NCBI GenBank assembly: GCA_002471865.1
Contig: DKQU01000059.1
Span: 13,052 to 18,092 of the forward strand
Length of the DNA stretch: 5,041 nucleotides
Reading direction: 5' to 3'
Source of the DNA: Fidelibacterota bacterium UBA7300
GTDB lineage: Bacteria > Fidelibacterota > Marinisomatia > Marinisomatales > UBA2128
Shown: in pieces, positions 1 to 5,041 of the stretch
How positions within the stretch are numbered: position 1 is the first letter of the stretch
How the letters are laid out: the number at the start of each line of letters is the position of its first letter
Program-made: the position numbers and the translations under genes
The notes under the pieces: generated by a model
Seen by the model: the letters and a program-made list of their open reading frames with translations, nothing else
Database searches by the model: none
Told to the model about the DNA's origin: nothing

Positions 1-4
1 TTAC

Positions 5-33
5 TTTAGCACTCTATAGAATAAAGTGCTAAA
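5..33. promoter_or_regulatory. CIRCE operator (HrcA binding site) upstream of groESL
   Basis: The sequence shows TTAGCACTC (6-14), a 9-base spacer, then AAGTGCTAA (24-32). The CIRCE consensus is TTAGCACTC-N9-GAGTGCTAA, so only the innermost base of the right arm (A24 instead of G) differs. Counted as an inverted repeat, TTTAGCACT (5-13) pairs perfectly with AGTGCTAAA (25-33). In bacteria with this element the repressor HrcA binds it and blocks groESL transcription until heat or misfolded protein titrates GroEL away. Its position about 100 bases before groES fits that role. HrcA itself is not in the window. Confidence 0.95.
17..22 (+). promoter_or_regulatory. Possible -10 box of the groESL promoter inside the CIRCE spacer
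   Basis: TAGAAT matches the sigma-70 -10 consensus TATAAT at five of six positions and lies in the CIRCE spacer. A -35 box at standard spacing would fall just left of the window, so the promoter cannot be confirmed here. If real, transcription would start near position 29-30 and give a leader of about 100 nt. An alternative, TTGCGA (39-44), has no good -10 box downstream (best are TAATAA at 60-65 and ATAACT at 62-67). Confidence 0.35.
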
Positions 34-129
34 AAAGCTTGCGAACTGTCTTTTATAGGTAATAACTTTCCATGCTCAAAACAATCAAGTTTTAATTCAG
101 TAATAGTTAAGGTAAGGAGAGTTAGTAAA

Positions 130-420
130 ATGGCGTTAAAAGTAAAGCCTTTATCAGATCGGATTGTAGTTCGACAAGCTGATGCCGAAGAGATGTCTTC
201 AGGTGGAATCATTTTACCGGATACTGCACAGGAGAAACCGCAGCAGGGTGAAGTGATGTCTGTCGGACCCGGTAAAGTAGCTGACAATGGTGAACTGATC
301 AAAATGAGTCTAAAAGTTGGTGACCGTGTGTTGTACGGAAAATATTCCGGAACGGAAGTAACCATTGATGGTGAAGAATATGTATTCATGCGCGAGAGTG
401 ATATTCTCGCGATCCTGTAA
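130..420 (+). CDS. groES: GroES, 10 kDa co-chaperonin (Cpn10)
   Basis: This is the heptameric lid of the cytoplasmic GroEL chaperonin, which closes the folding chamber in an ATP-dependent cycle. The 96-residue length matches the family (about 95-97). The N-terminal PLSDRIVV strand is present. A mobile loop spans about residues 17-38, with the GroEL-contacting hydrophobic triplet Ile27-Ile28-Leu29 in the GGIILPD context. VGPGK follows, then the GDRVLYGKYSGTEV barrel strands and a C-terminal ESDILAIL. The ATG at 130 is preceded by AAGGAG (114-119) ten bases upstream. groEL follows after 30 bases, so the two are cotranscribed, and the upstream CIRCE element predicts HrcA control. Nothing is missing or unusual. 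Confidence 0.99.
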   Translation: MALKVKPLSDRIVVRQADAEEMSSGGIILPDTAQEKPQQGEVMSVGPGKVADNGELIKMSLKVGDRVLYGKYSGTEVTIDGEEYVFMRESDILAIL

Positions 421-450
421 ATAAGTAAACGTTAGGAGGAGTAATTAGTT

Positions 451-2082
451 ATGGCCAAAGACATTCGATTTGATTCTGAAGCACGTAATGCCCTCAAAGC
501 CGGTGTTGACAAACTTGCAAATGTAGTAAAAGTGACACTGGGACCAAGAGGACGAAACGTGGTGATAGAAAAGAAGTTCGGTGGACCTACATCCACAAAA
601 GATGGCGTGACAGTGGCGAAGGAAGTTGAACTTGAAGATTACCTTGAAAATATGGGCGCCCAGATGGTAAAGGAAGTGGCTTCAAAAACGTCTGATGTTG
701 CAGGTGACGGAACCACTACAGCCACGGTTATTGCTCAGGCAATCATCCGCGAAGGGTTAAAAAATGTGGCTGCCGGTGCCAATCCTATGGACGTCAAACG
801 TGGCATTGATGCTGCGGTGAAAGTAGTCGTAGAAGAGTTGCAAGCACAGAGTAAAGAGCTTCCGGGTAAGACTGAAATTGCCCAGGTAGCCAGAATCTCT
901 GCTAACAATGATTCTGAAATTGGTGACCTGATTGCAGATGCTATGGAAAAAGTTGGCAAAGACGGAGTTATCACTGTGGAAGAAGCAAAGAGTACTGACA
1001 CTTCACTCGAAGTTGTTGAAGGGATGCAGTTCGACCGTGGTTATCTCTCTCCTTACTTCATTACCGATTCGGAGTCCATGGAGACTGTTTTGGAAGATGT
1101 TTATCTTCTGATCCACGATAAAAAGATCAGTAATATGAAGGATCTTCTGCCAATTCTGGAGAAAGTGTCTCAGGCCGGTAAAAGCCTGCTTATTTTAGCA
1201 GAGGATATTGAAGGCGAAGCTCTGGCAACCCTCGTTGTCAATAAACTCCGCGGAACGATAAAAGTGTGCGCCGTCAAAGCACCCGGTTTCGGTGACCGTC
1301 GGAAAGAGATGCTGCAGGATATTGCAGTTATCACCGGTGGAACAGTTATCTCTGAAGATCAAGGTTATAAGCTCGAAAATGCTACAATTTCCTATCTCGG
1401 AGAAGCTGGACGAGTCGTCATCGATAAGGACAATACTACAATAGTATCAGGTTCTGGTGAGGTTGACATGATCAAAGCTCGTATTAATGAGATCAAAGTT
1501 CAGGTTGAAAAATCCTCATCCGATTACGACAAAGAGAAACTGCAGGAGCGTCTTGCAAAACTCTCCGGTGGTGTTGCAGTTCTGAATGTGGGCGCCGCTA
1601 CGGAAATAGAAATGAAGGAAAAGAAAGCACGCGTCGAAGACGCCCTTCACGCCACCAGAGCTGCAGTTGAGGAAGGAATCATCCCCGGTGGAGGAGTCGC
1701 ACTCCTTCGGACGCTGACAAAACTGAATAAACTAAAGACTACTGATGAACAGATGATCGGAGTTAGAATCGTCATTCGTTCTCTTGAAGAACCTGTTCGG
1801 CAGATTGCTGCCAACGCAGGTCATGAACCTTCAATTGTTGTACAGAAGATCATGAATGGCAAAGGAGACTTCGGTTTTGATGCCCATAAGGAAGAGTACG
1901 TGAATATGATCGGTGCTGGAGTTATTGATCCGACCAAAGTGACGCGAGTTGCTGTGGAAAACGCAGCCTCTATTGCCGGACTTATGTTGACGACGGAAGC
2001 TATCATAGCTGATATTCCTGAAAAGGAAGCGATGCCACCTATGCCTGATCCTGGCATGGGCGGTATGGGCGGAATGATGTAA
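451..2082 (+). CDS. groEL: GroEL, 60 kDa chaperonin (Cpn60)
   Basis: This is a double-ring group I chaperonin that folds cytoplasmic proteins with GroES and ATP. The 543 residues match the family (about 540-550). The equatorial domain is split at the two ends. It includes LGPRGRNV (30-37), the phosphate-binding GDGTTTATV (85-93, with Asp86) and the catalytic Asp397 in VEDALHATRAAVEEG. The Cpn60 signature continues to GGG at 413-415. The apical domain is roughly 190-375 and includes the substrate/GroES-binding GYLSPYF (197-203). The tail ends in repeated GGM and Met-Met, the usual flexible tail. AGGAGG at 434-439 lies eleven bases before the ATG. It is the second gene of groESL and is followed by a strong terminator. 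No catalytic residue is lost, so it should be an active housekeeping chaperonin. Confidence 0.99.
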   Translation: MAKDIRFDSEARNALKAGVDKLANVVKVTLGPRGRNVVIEKKFGGPTSTKDGVTVAKEVELEDYLENMGAQMVKEVASKTSDVAGDGTTTATVIAQAIIREGLKNVAAGANPMDVKRGIDAAVKVVVEELQAQSKELPGKTEIAQVARISANNDSEIGDLIADAMEKVGKDGVITVEEAKSTDTSLEVVEGMQFDRGYLSPYFITDSESMETVLEDVYLLIHDKKISNMKDLLPILEKVSQAGKSLLILAEDIEGEALATLVVNKLRGTIKVCAVKAPGFGDRRKEMLQDIAVITGGTVISEDQGYKLENATISYLGEAGRVVIDKDNTTIVSGSGEVDMIKARINEIKVQVEKSSSDYDKEKLQERLAKLSGGVAVLNVGAATEIEMKEKKARVEDALHATRAAVEEGIIPGGGVALLRTLTKLNKLKTTDEQMIGVRIVIRSLEEPVRQIAANAGHEPSIVVQKIMNGKGDFGFDAHKEEYVNMIGAGVIDPTKVTRVAVENAASIAGLMLTTEAIIADIPEKEAMPPMPDPGMGGMGGMM

Positions 2083-2104
2083 ATTTGGAATCTTCCGAAA
2101 ATGG

Positions 2105-2143
2105 AAAGCCCTTTTGCCTTTCGGCAGAAGGGCTTTTGTTTTT
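2105..2143 (+). terminator. Rho-independent terminator after groEL
   Basis: A 14-bp stem pairs 2105-2118 with 2123-2136 around a TTTC tetraloop, with a single G-U wobble (T2114/G2127). The downstream arm runs directly into TTTTGTTTTT (2134-2143). This is 22 bases past the groEL stop codon and separates the heat-shock unit from the folate unit. Confidence 0.95.
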
Positions 2144-2168
2144 ATATGCATTTAACAATCTATCAATC

Positions 2169-2197
2169 TTGACTATCCGTGTTCCCTCGACTAAATT
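2169..2197 (+). promoter_or_regulatory. Predicted sigma-70-type promoter for the folB operon
   Basis: TTGACT (2169-2174) matches the -35 consensus at five of six bases. It is 17 bases from TAAATT (2192-2197), which matches TATAAT at four of six. The predicted transcription start is near 2204, leaving a leader of about 18 nt that holds only the folB ribosome binding site (GGAG at 2212-2215). It is the only good promoter-like pair I saw between the groEL terminator and folB. Confidence 0.65.
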
Positions 2198-2214
2198 CAT
2201 CTATCAAACACGGA
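2176..2214. repeat. 8-bp inverted repeat straddling the folB -10 box and Shine-Dalgarno
   Basis: TCCGTGTT (2176-2183) is the exact reverse complement of AACACGGA (2207-2214), with 23 bases between. The left arm lies between the predicted -35 and -10. The right arm runs into the Shine-Dalgarno GGAG (2212-2215). The arm centres are 31 bp apart, about three helical turns, which would suit a dimeric repressor. If transcription instead starts upstream, the RNA could pair and hide the ribosome binding site. The function is inferred, and an 8-bp repeat can occur by chance. Confidence 0.4.
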
Positions 2215-2221
2215 GTGTGAA

Positions 2222-2584
2222 ATGGGAAAGATAAGACTGAATCAGATGCTGTTTTACGGCTACCACGGTGCGGATGAATCCGAGCAATCCCACGGAGGTA
2301 CTTTCGAAGTTGATCTGGAGCTTAAGACAACCATTCACAATGCAGGTCAGTCAGATCATCTTGAGGATACGGTTGACTATTCTGATGTCTATGCTAAAGT
2401 GCATGAAGCAGTTACCACAAAAAAACACTTTCTTTTAGAATCCCTTGCCGAAGAGATTGCAGAGTCTATTTTAACAGAGTTTTCTGTCAACTCTGTGAAA
2501 GTGAACGTTCGGAAACCACACGCTCCCGTCAAAGGTGTTATAGGCAGTGTAGAAGTAGAGATTGAAAGAAGTTCTGATGGCTGA
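2222..2584 (+). CDS. folB: Dihydroneopterin aldolase (FolB)
   Basis: This cytoplasmic enzyme of folate synthesis cleaves 7,8-dihydroneopterin to 6-hydroxymethyl-7,8-dihydropterin and glycolaldehyde, and commonly also epimerises the substrate. The 120 residues are the usual FolB length. The N-terminal FYGYHGADE block is present. Residues corresponding to the characterised active site are Glu21, Tyr53 (DTVDYSDV), Glu73 (FLLESLAEEIA) and Lys98 (VRKPHAPVKG). The ATG at 2222 has GGAG six bases upstream. It is the first gene of the unit and overlaps folK by 8 nt; folK encodes the enzyme that uses its product. A related FolX-type activity is possible, but the adjacent folK favours FolB. Confidence 0.95.
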   Translation: MGKIRLNQMLFYGYHGADESEQSHGGTFEVDLELKTTIHNAGQSDHLEDTVDYSDVYAKVHEAVTTKKHFLLESLAEEIAESILTEFSVNSVKVNVRKPHAPVKGVIGSVEVEIERSSDG

Positions 2585-3089
2585 GCCGATCAAGGCATAC
2601 TTAAGTCTTGGATCTAATCTTGGCGATTCAGTCAGTCTAATGCAATCGGCGGTAGACATGCTGCACAATCAACCGTTGATCTCGGTAGAGCGACTGTCAG
2701 CTTTTTATCGAACAGAACCTGTGGATGCTCCCAGGCAGTCAGATTTTATCAACTGTGCTTTAGAGTTGACTACCAATCTAAATCCGGAATCACTTCTAAC
2801 AGTTTGTCTGGATATTGAAGAGAAATCCGGAAGAGCACGTAACGGAATGAAAAATGCTCCTCGCACGCTGGACATCGATATCATCTTTTACAGCGATGTT
2901 CAATTGGATACAAATACGCTTAGAATTCCTCATCCCCGTTATAGGAACCGCCGGTTTGTATTGGAACCATTGAAGGAAATCGCTCCGAATTTTATCTGCC
3001 CTGATACTGGTTCTACTGTCTCAAAAGCTCTAAATCATTGTGGTGATAACTCTCGAGTGGAACTGTTGGAATTAGAGGTGGCGGTTTGA
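2577..3089 (+). CDS. folK: 6-hydroxymethyl-7,8-dihydropterin pyrophosphokinase (FolK/HPPK)
   Basis: The enzyme transfers pyrophosphate from ATP to 6-hydroxymethyl-7,8-dihydropterin, the step after FolB, giving the substrate of dihydropteroate synthase. The 170 residues are typical. Motifs in order are YLSLGSNLGD (8-17), YRTEP (44-48), DFINCALEL (56-64), the Arg86/Arg88 loop, PRTLDIDI (95-102) with the two magnesium-binding aspartates Asp99 and Asp101, and IPHPRYRNRRFVLEPL (117-132). I chose ATG 2577 over an in-frame TTG at 2562. The ATG places the conserved YLSLGSN strand close to the N terminus as in the family, and AAAGAAG (2565-2571) serves as a modest ribosome site. It overlaps folB by 8 nt and the kinase gene by 4 nt, so coupled translation is likely. 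folP is not in the window. Confidence 0.96.
   Translation: MAEPIKAYLSLGSNLGDSVSLMQSAVDMLHNQPLISVERLSAFYRTEPVDAPRQSDFINCALELTTNLNPESLLTVCLDIEEKSGRARNGMKNAPRTLDIDIIFYSDVQLDTNTLRIPHPRYRNRRFVLEPLKEIAPNFICPDTGSTVSKALNHCGDNSRVELLELEVAV
3075..3080 (+). promoter_or_regulatory. Ribosome binding site that fixes the TTG start of the kinase gene
   Basis: GAGGTG lies five bases before TTG 3086, inside the end of folK. It supports the non-ATG start, where TTG shares bases with the folK TGA stop (TTGA, 3086-3089). There is no in-frame ATG before the P-loop, so the TTG is the best start. Confidence 0.75.
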
Positions 3090-3727
3090 AGAATTTATAC
3101 TCTGTGGCCATTGAAGGTGTTATCGGCGTAGGCAAAACGAGTCTGGCCAATCTACTGGGTGAGCATCTTGATGCCAAGTTGGTATTGGAGAAGTTTGAGG
3201 AAAATCCTTTCTTAACAGATTTTTATAGAGATCCTGAACGTTATGCTTTCCAGACACAGCTATTCTTTCTACTGAGTCGTTATAGACAACAGCAGGAAAC
3301 TCGCCAGACGGACATGTTCCACAAGTTGGTTATTACCGACTATATGTTTGAGAAAGATAGACTGTTTGCCTCGTTGAATCTTGATGATAATGAAATAACT
3401 CTTTACGATTCAGTGGCAAATCTTCTTCAGAAAAATGTGATACCACCTGACCTTGTTATCTATTTGCAGGCTGATACAGGTACCTTGATGAACCGCATTC
3501 GTTCACGCCAACGAGATTTTGAGAAAGCTATCTCGACTGACTATATTGATGCACTTACTCAAGTTTATAACGAATTCTTCTTTCGCTACGATTCGAGCCC
3601 TCTTTTGATTATTAATACTAATGATATTGATTTTGTCAATAATGAGAAAGATTTAGAGGAGGTTATTCGATATATCCGTCAGCCGGTTAGCGGAACAAAA
3701 TTCTACAATCCTGCTACCCATTTGTAA
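3086..3727 (+). CDS. Deoxynucleoside kinase (dNK family)
   Basis: A cytoplasmic enzyme that phosphorylates deoxynucleosides to 5'-monophosphates with ATP, feeding salvage into dNTP pools. The 213 residues fit bacterial deoxyadenosine/deoxyguanosine kinases. Visible motifs are the P-loop GVIGVGKTS (11-19), the general-base region LEKFEENPFL (34-43), a Gln-rich helix (RYRQQQETRQ, 65-74), DYMFEKDRLFA (85-95) at the place of the family's D/E-R-S motif, and the Arg-rich LID RIRSRQRDFE (137-146). Start is TTG, supported by GAGGTG and by the beta-strand-plus-P-loop beginning right after it. It overlaps folK by 4 nt and the next gene by 1 nt. Substrate preference (dA, dG, dC or T) cannot be read from sequence. 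Thymidylate kinase is unlikely because the mid-region matches dNK, not Tmk. Confidence 0.93.
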   Translation: MKNLYSVAIEGVIGVGKTSLANLLGEHLDAKLVLEKFEENPFLTDFYRDPERYAFQTQLFFLLSRYRQQQETRQTDMFHKLVITDYMFEKDRLFASLNLDDNEITLYDSVANLLQKNVIPPDLVIYLQADTGTLMNRIRSRQRDFEKAISTDYIDALTQVYNEFFFRYDSSPLLIINTNDIDFVNNEKDLEEVIRYIRQPVSGTKFYNPATHL

Positions 3728-3933
3728 TGTTCATTCGTCTTATTCTAATTGCGGCTATTGCTTATGCTGCATATGAGTTTCTAAAATTCATATTTCCAGA
3801 TAATAAGAAAATCACTTCCAAGAATTCGAGTAATATCAAAAAGAACTTGGGAGTTGAAGATGAAGATATTCGTGATGCGGAATTTCAAGATTTATCCGAG
3901 GATGAGAATGAAGACAGTAAAACTGATAGCTAA
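3727..3933 (+). CDS. Small membrane-anchored acidic protein, function unknown
   Basis: I do not recognise a named family. The 68 residues contain one hydrophobic segment (about 2-23, with aromatic Tyr13, Tyr16, Phe18, Phe21, Phe23), then a Lys-rich stretch (K27, K28, K32, K38, K39), then a strongly acidic tail. Residues 44-63 hold 12 Asp/Glu, including DIRDAEFQDL (47-56). By the positive-inside rule the tail should be cytoplasmic. The ATG overlaps the kinase stop codon by one base (TAATG), and no clear ribosome site precedes it, so translation probably depends on the upstream gene. Its last 26 bases overlap the predicted DoxX gene in another frame. GC is only about one third by hand count. 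The compact anchor, basic linker and acidic tail suggest a real protein; a role in binding a cytoplasmic partner is speculation. Confidence 0.72.
   Translation: MFIRLILIAAIAYAAYEFLKFIFPDNKKITSKNSSNIKKNLGVEDEDIRDAEFQDLSEDENEDSKTDS
3898..3901 (+). promoter_or_regulatory. Ribosome binding site for the DoxX-family gene
   Basis: GAGG sits six bases before ATG 3908, within the acidic-tail codons of the preceding gene. It favours the start at 3908 over the earlier in-frame TTG at 3854 and ATG at 3902; the latter is only one base from GAGG. Confidence 0.6.
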
Positions 3934-4345
3934 TTTTGGATTCTCCGAATATAAGAATTTCGGACTTTTTCTGATTCGTGTTTGTATCGGCATTGTTTTG
4001 ATACTTCATGGATACCCAAAGATGTTTGGAGGAACGATGGAATGGGCAGGATTGGGTGCGACTGGTATGAGTAGCATTGGAGTTGACTTTTTTCTCCCTT
4101 TCTGGGGATTCATGGCTGCTTTTTCAGAATTTGTTGGCGGCATTTGTTTGGTTATTGGCATTTTCTCTCGTCCTGCTGCTCTGTTAATATTTTTTACAAT
4201 GGTTTTTGCTGCACTATTTCATATTACTTCCGGAAAGGGGAGTCCCGCTTCCGCTATTCAGCTTGGAGTGATTGTTTCTGCCCTTTTCATATCTGGCCCC
4301 GGGAAATTCAGCCTCGATCATATTTTATTCTCTAAATCGTTTTGA
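3908..4345 (+). CDS. DoxX-family integral membrane protein
   Basis: From ATG 3908 the protein has 145 residues, in the DoxX size range. Four hydrophobic segments are visible at about 18-38, 62-85, 88-105 and 113-130. Family features are LIRVCIGIVLILHGYPKMFGG (22-42), SEFVGGICLVIGIFSRPAA (73-91) and the terminal SGPGKFSLDHIL (129-140). DoxX-like proteins are inner-membrane proteins, some tied to terminal oxidases, thiosulfate/quinone reactions or redox stress; the exact role here is not deducible. Reading frame is open back to TTG 3854, but the extra residues there are basic, not DoxX-like, and are antisense to nothing useful: they simply read the acidic tail of the upstream gene out of frame. 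It overlaps that gene by 26 nt and the downstream dehydrogenase by 4 nt. Confidence 0.87.
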   Translation: MKTVKLIANFGFSEYKNFGLFLIRVCIGIVLILHGYPKMFGGTMEWAGLGATGMSSIGVDFFLPFWGFMAAFSEFVGGICLVIGIFSRPAALLIFFTMVFAALFHITSGKGSPASAIQLGVIVSALFISGPGKFSLDHILFSKSF

Positions 4346-5041
4346 AAGCTGTACGAATCCACGAGCACGGCGGCCCTGAAGTCCTCCGCTGGGAGGATGT
4401 AGCCGATCCGTCATGCGGTAACAACGAAGTATTGGTAGGGATCAAAGCGGCCGCCATGAACCATCTCGACATCTGGGTCAGGAGCGGTCTACCGGGAGTT
4501 CCGTTCCCAGTGATCATGGGCAGTGACGGCAGCGGTGTTATCACTGAAGTAGGTGAGAATGTGAACGAGTGGAAGATTAGCGACGAAGTGATCATCCAGC
4601 CAGGTACCTATTGCGGTGAGTGCGACAAGTGCAAAGCCGGGCAGGAAAATTACTGTTCGTTATACGGAATATTAGGCGAATCCGAGGACGGTACCCAATG
4701 TGAGCTGATCGCAGTCCATTCAAATAATCTGGCACGAAAGCCGTCTCACATAACTTTCGAAGAAGCTGCTGCTTTCCCACTGGTCTTCTTGACTGCTCAT
4801 GCCATGCTTATTCGACGAGCAAACATACAGTCCGGTGAGACTGTTCTGATCTTGGGTGGAGCGTCTGGAGTGGGGAGTGCTGCTATCCAGATCGCCAAGC
4901 TTTTCGACTGCATTGTAATCGCTGTGGCTGGAGATGAACGGAAGTTGGAACTGTGCCGGGAACTGGGTGCCGATCATGTTTTATCTTATCGAGAAGAGAG
5001 CATCTATCAACGAGTGAAAGAGATCACCGGCGGAGTGGGCG
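4342..5041 (+). CDS. Zinc-binding MDR alcohol dehydrogenase / quinone-oxidoreductase-like protein, partial (3' end outside window)
   Basis: The first 233 codons are visible. The GroES-like fold opens with the classic KAVRIHEHGGPEVL and includes AAAMNHLDIWVRSG (36-49) and GSDGSGVITEVGENV (60-74). A structural-zinc lobe has Cys91, Cys94, Cys97 and Cys105 in Cx2Cx2Cx7C spacing. The Rossmann cofactor loop is GGASGVGSAAIQIAK (172-186), so it is an NAD(P)H-dependent oxidoreductase. The catalytic-zinc positions are changed: the usual C-H-x-D reads N40-H-L-D, and the usual GHE reads G60-S-D. The TTG start overlaps the DoxX TGA (TTGA, 4342-4345), with no clear ribosome site, so coupled translation is likely. 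The start fits the family N terminus exactly. About 90-110 residues are probably missing beyond the edge. Substrate is unknown. Confidence 0.93.
   Translation, partial: MKAVRIHEHGGPEVLRWEDVADPSCGNNEVLVGIKAAAMNHLDIWVRSGLPGVPFPVIMGSDGSGVITEVGENVNEWKISDEVIIQPGTYCGECDKCKAGQENYCSLYGILGESEDGTQCELIAVHSNNLARKPSHITFEEAAAFPLVFLTAHAMLIRRANIQSGETVLILGGASGVGSAAIQIAKLFDCIVIAVAGDERKLELCRELGADHVLSYREESIYQRVKEITGGVG

Noticed and set aside
78..93. AAAAC/GTTTT hairpin with a 6-base loop in the groES leader, considered as a thermometer
   Set aside because: Only five mostly A-T pairs and it does not involve the ribosome binding site, so it is too weak to support.
72..95. Seven-codon upstream ORF (ATG to TAA) in the groES leader
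   Set aside because: No ribosome binding site at usable spacing and no sign of attenuation structure; such short ORFs are expected by chance.
735..1001. Open frame on the - strand within groEL (also at 1821-2057 and 1831-2151)
   Set aside because: These are shadows of a highly conserved coding gene; translations show no domain and no ribosome site, and one runs through the terminator.
2471..2668. Open frame on the - strand across the folB/folK junction
   Set aside because: Lies antisense to two well-identified genes and its translation shows no recognisable motif.
4144..4335. Second + strand frame inside the DoxX gene
   Set aside because: Its Cys/Phe/Tyr-rich translation looks like an out-of-frame reading of a membrane protein; the DoxX frame explains the sequence.
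4332..4977. Three - strand frames opposite the dehydrogenase gene
   Set aside because: The + strand carries an unbroken MDR dehydrogenase with clear motifs; the opposite frames are shadows.
1..5041. Search for a novel defence system, CRISPR array, insertion sequence, attachment site or riboswitch
   Set aside because: No repeat arrays, transposase, integrase, RNA gene or long unexplained gap is visible; the only intergenic gap over 130 bases (2083-2221) is filled by the terminator and the folB promoter.

Overview
The window is tightly packed bacterial DNA with every recognisable gene on the + strand. No mobile element, CRISPR array, tRNA or rRNA was seen. Several signs suggest a bacterium from the FCB neighbourhood or a related Gram-negative phylum (for example Marinimicrobia- or Ignavibacteria-like), but this is only an inference from overall sequence style. 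The GroEL has the usual Gly/Met-rich tail, groESL is preceded by a CIRCE operator (so the cell should carry the repressor HrcA), Shine-Dalgarno sites are clear, and one promoter looks like ordinary sigma-70 (TTGACT-17-TAAATT). Clear Shine-Dalgarno sites and a sigma-70-type promoter argue against Bacteroidota in the strict sense.

Region 1 (1-2143) is a heat-shock transcription unit: CIRCE operator, an untranslated leader of roughly 100 bases, groES, groEL, and a strong rho-independent terminator. Both chaperonin genes are complete and conventional.

Region 2 (about 2144-5041) is a second unit that starts at a predicted promoter just upstream of folB. It runs folB, folK, a deoxynucleoside kinase gene, a small membrane-anchored acidic protein gene, a DoxX-family membrane protein gene, and a zinc-binding MDR dehydrogenase gene cut by the right edge. 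Every junction in this unit is an overlap: 8, 4, 1, 26 and 4 nt. Two of the junctions are TTGA overlaps, in which a TTG start shares bases with the upstream TGA stop. This points to one polycistronic, translationally coupled message.

FolB and FolK catalyse consecutive steps of folate synthesis. The kinase makes deoxynucleoside monophosphates for dNTP pools, so the first three genes fit a one-carbon/DNA-precursor theme. The role of the last three genes in that theme is not evident from sequence. GC content rises from about a third in the small-protein gene to just over half in the dehydrogenase gene.

The region looks mostly ordinary. The points most worth a second look are the small acidic membrane protein, the inverted repeat straddling the folB promoter, the chain of overlapping genes, and the altered catalytic-zinc site of the dehydrogenase.
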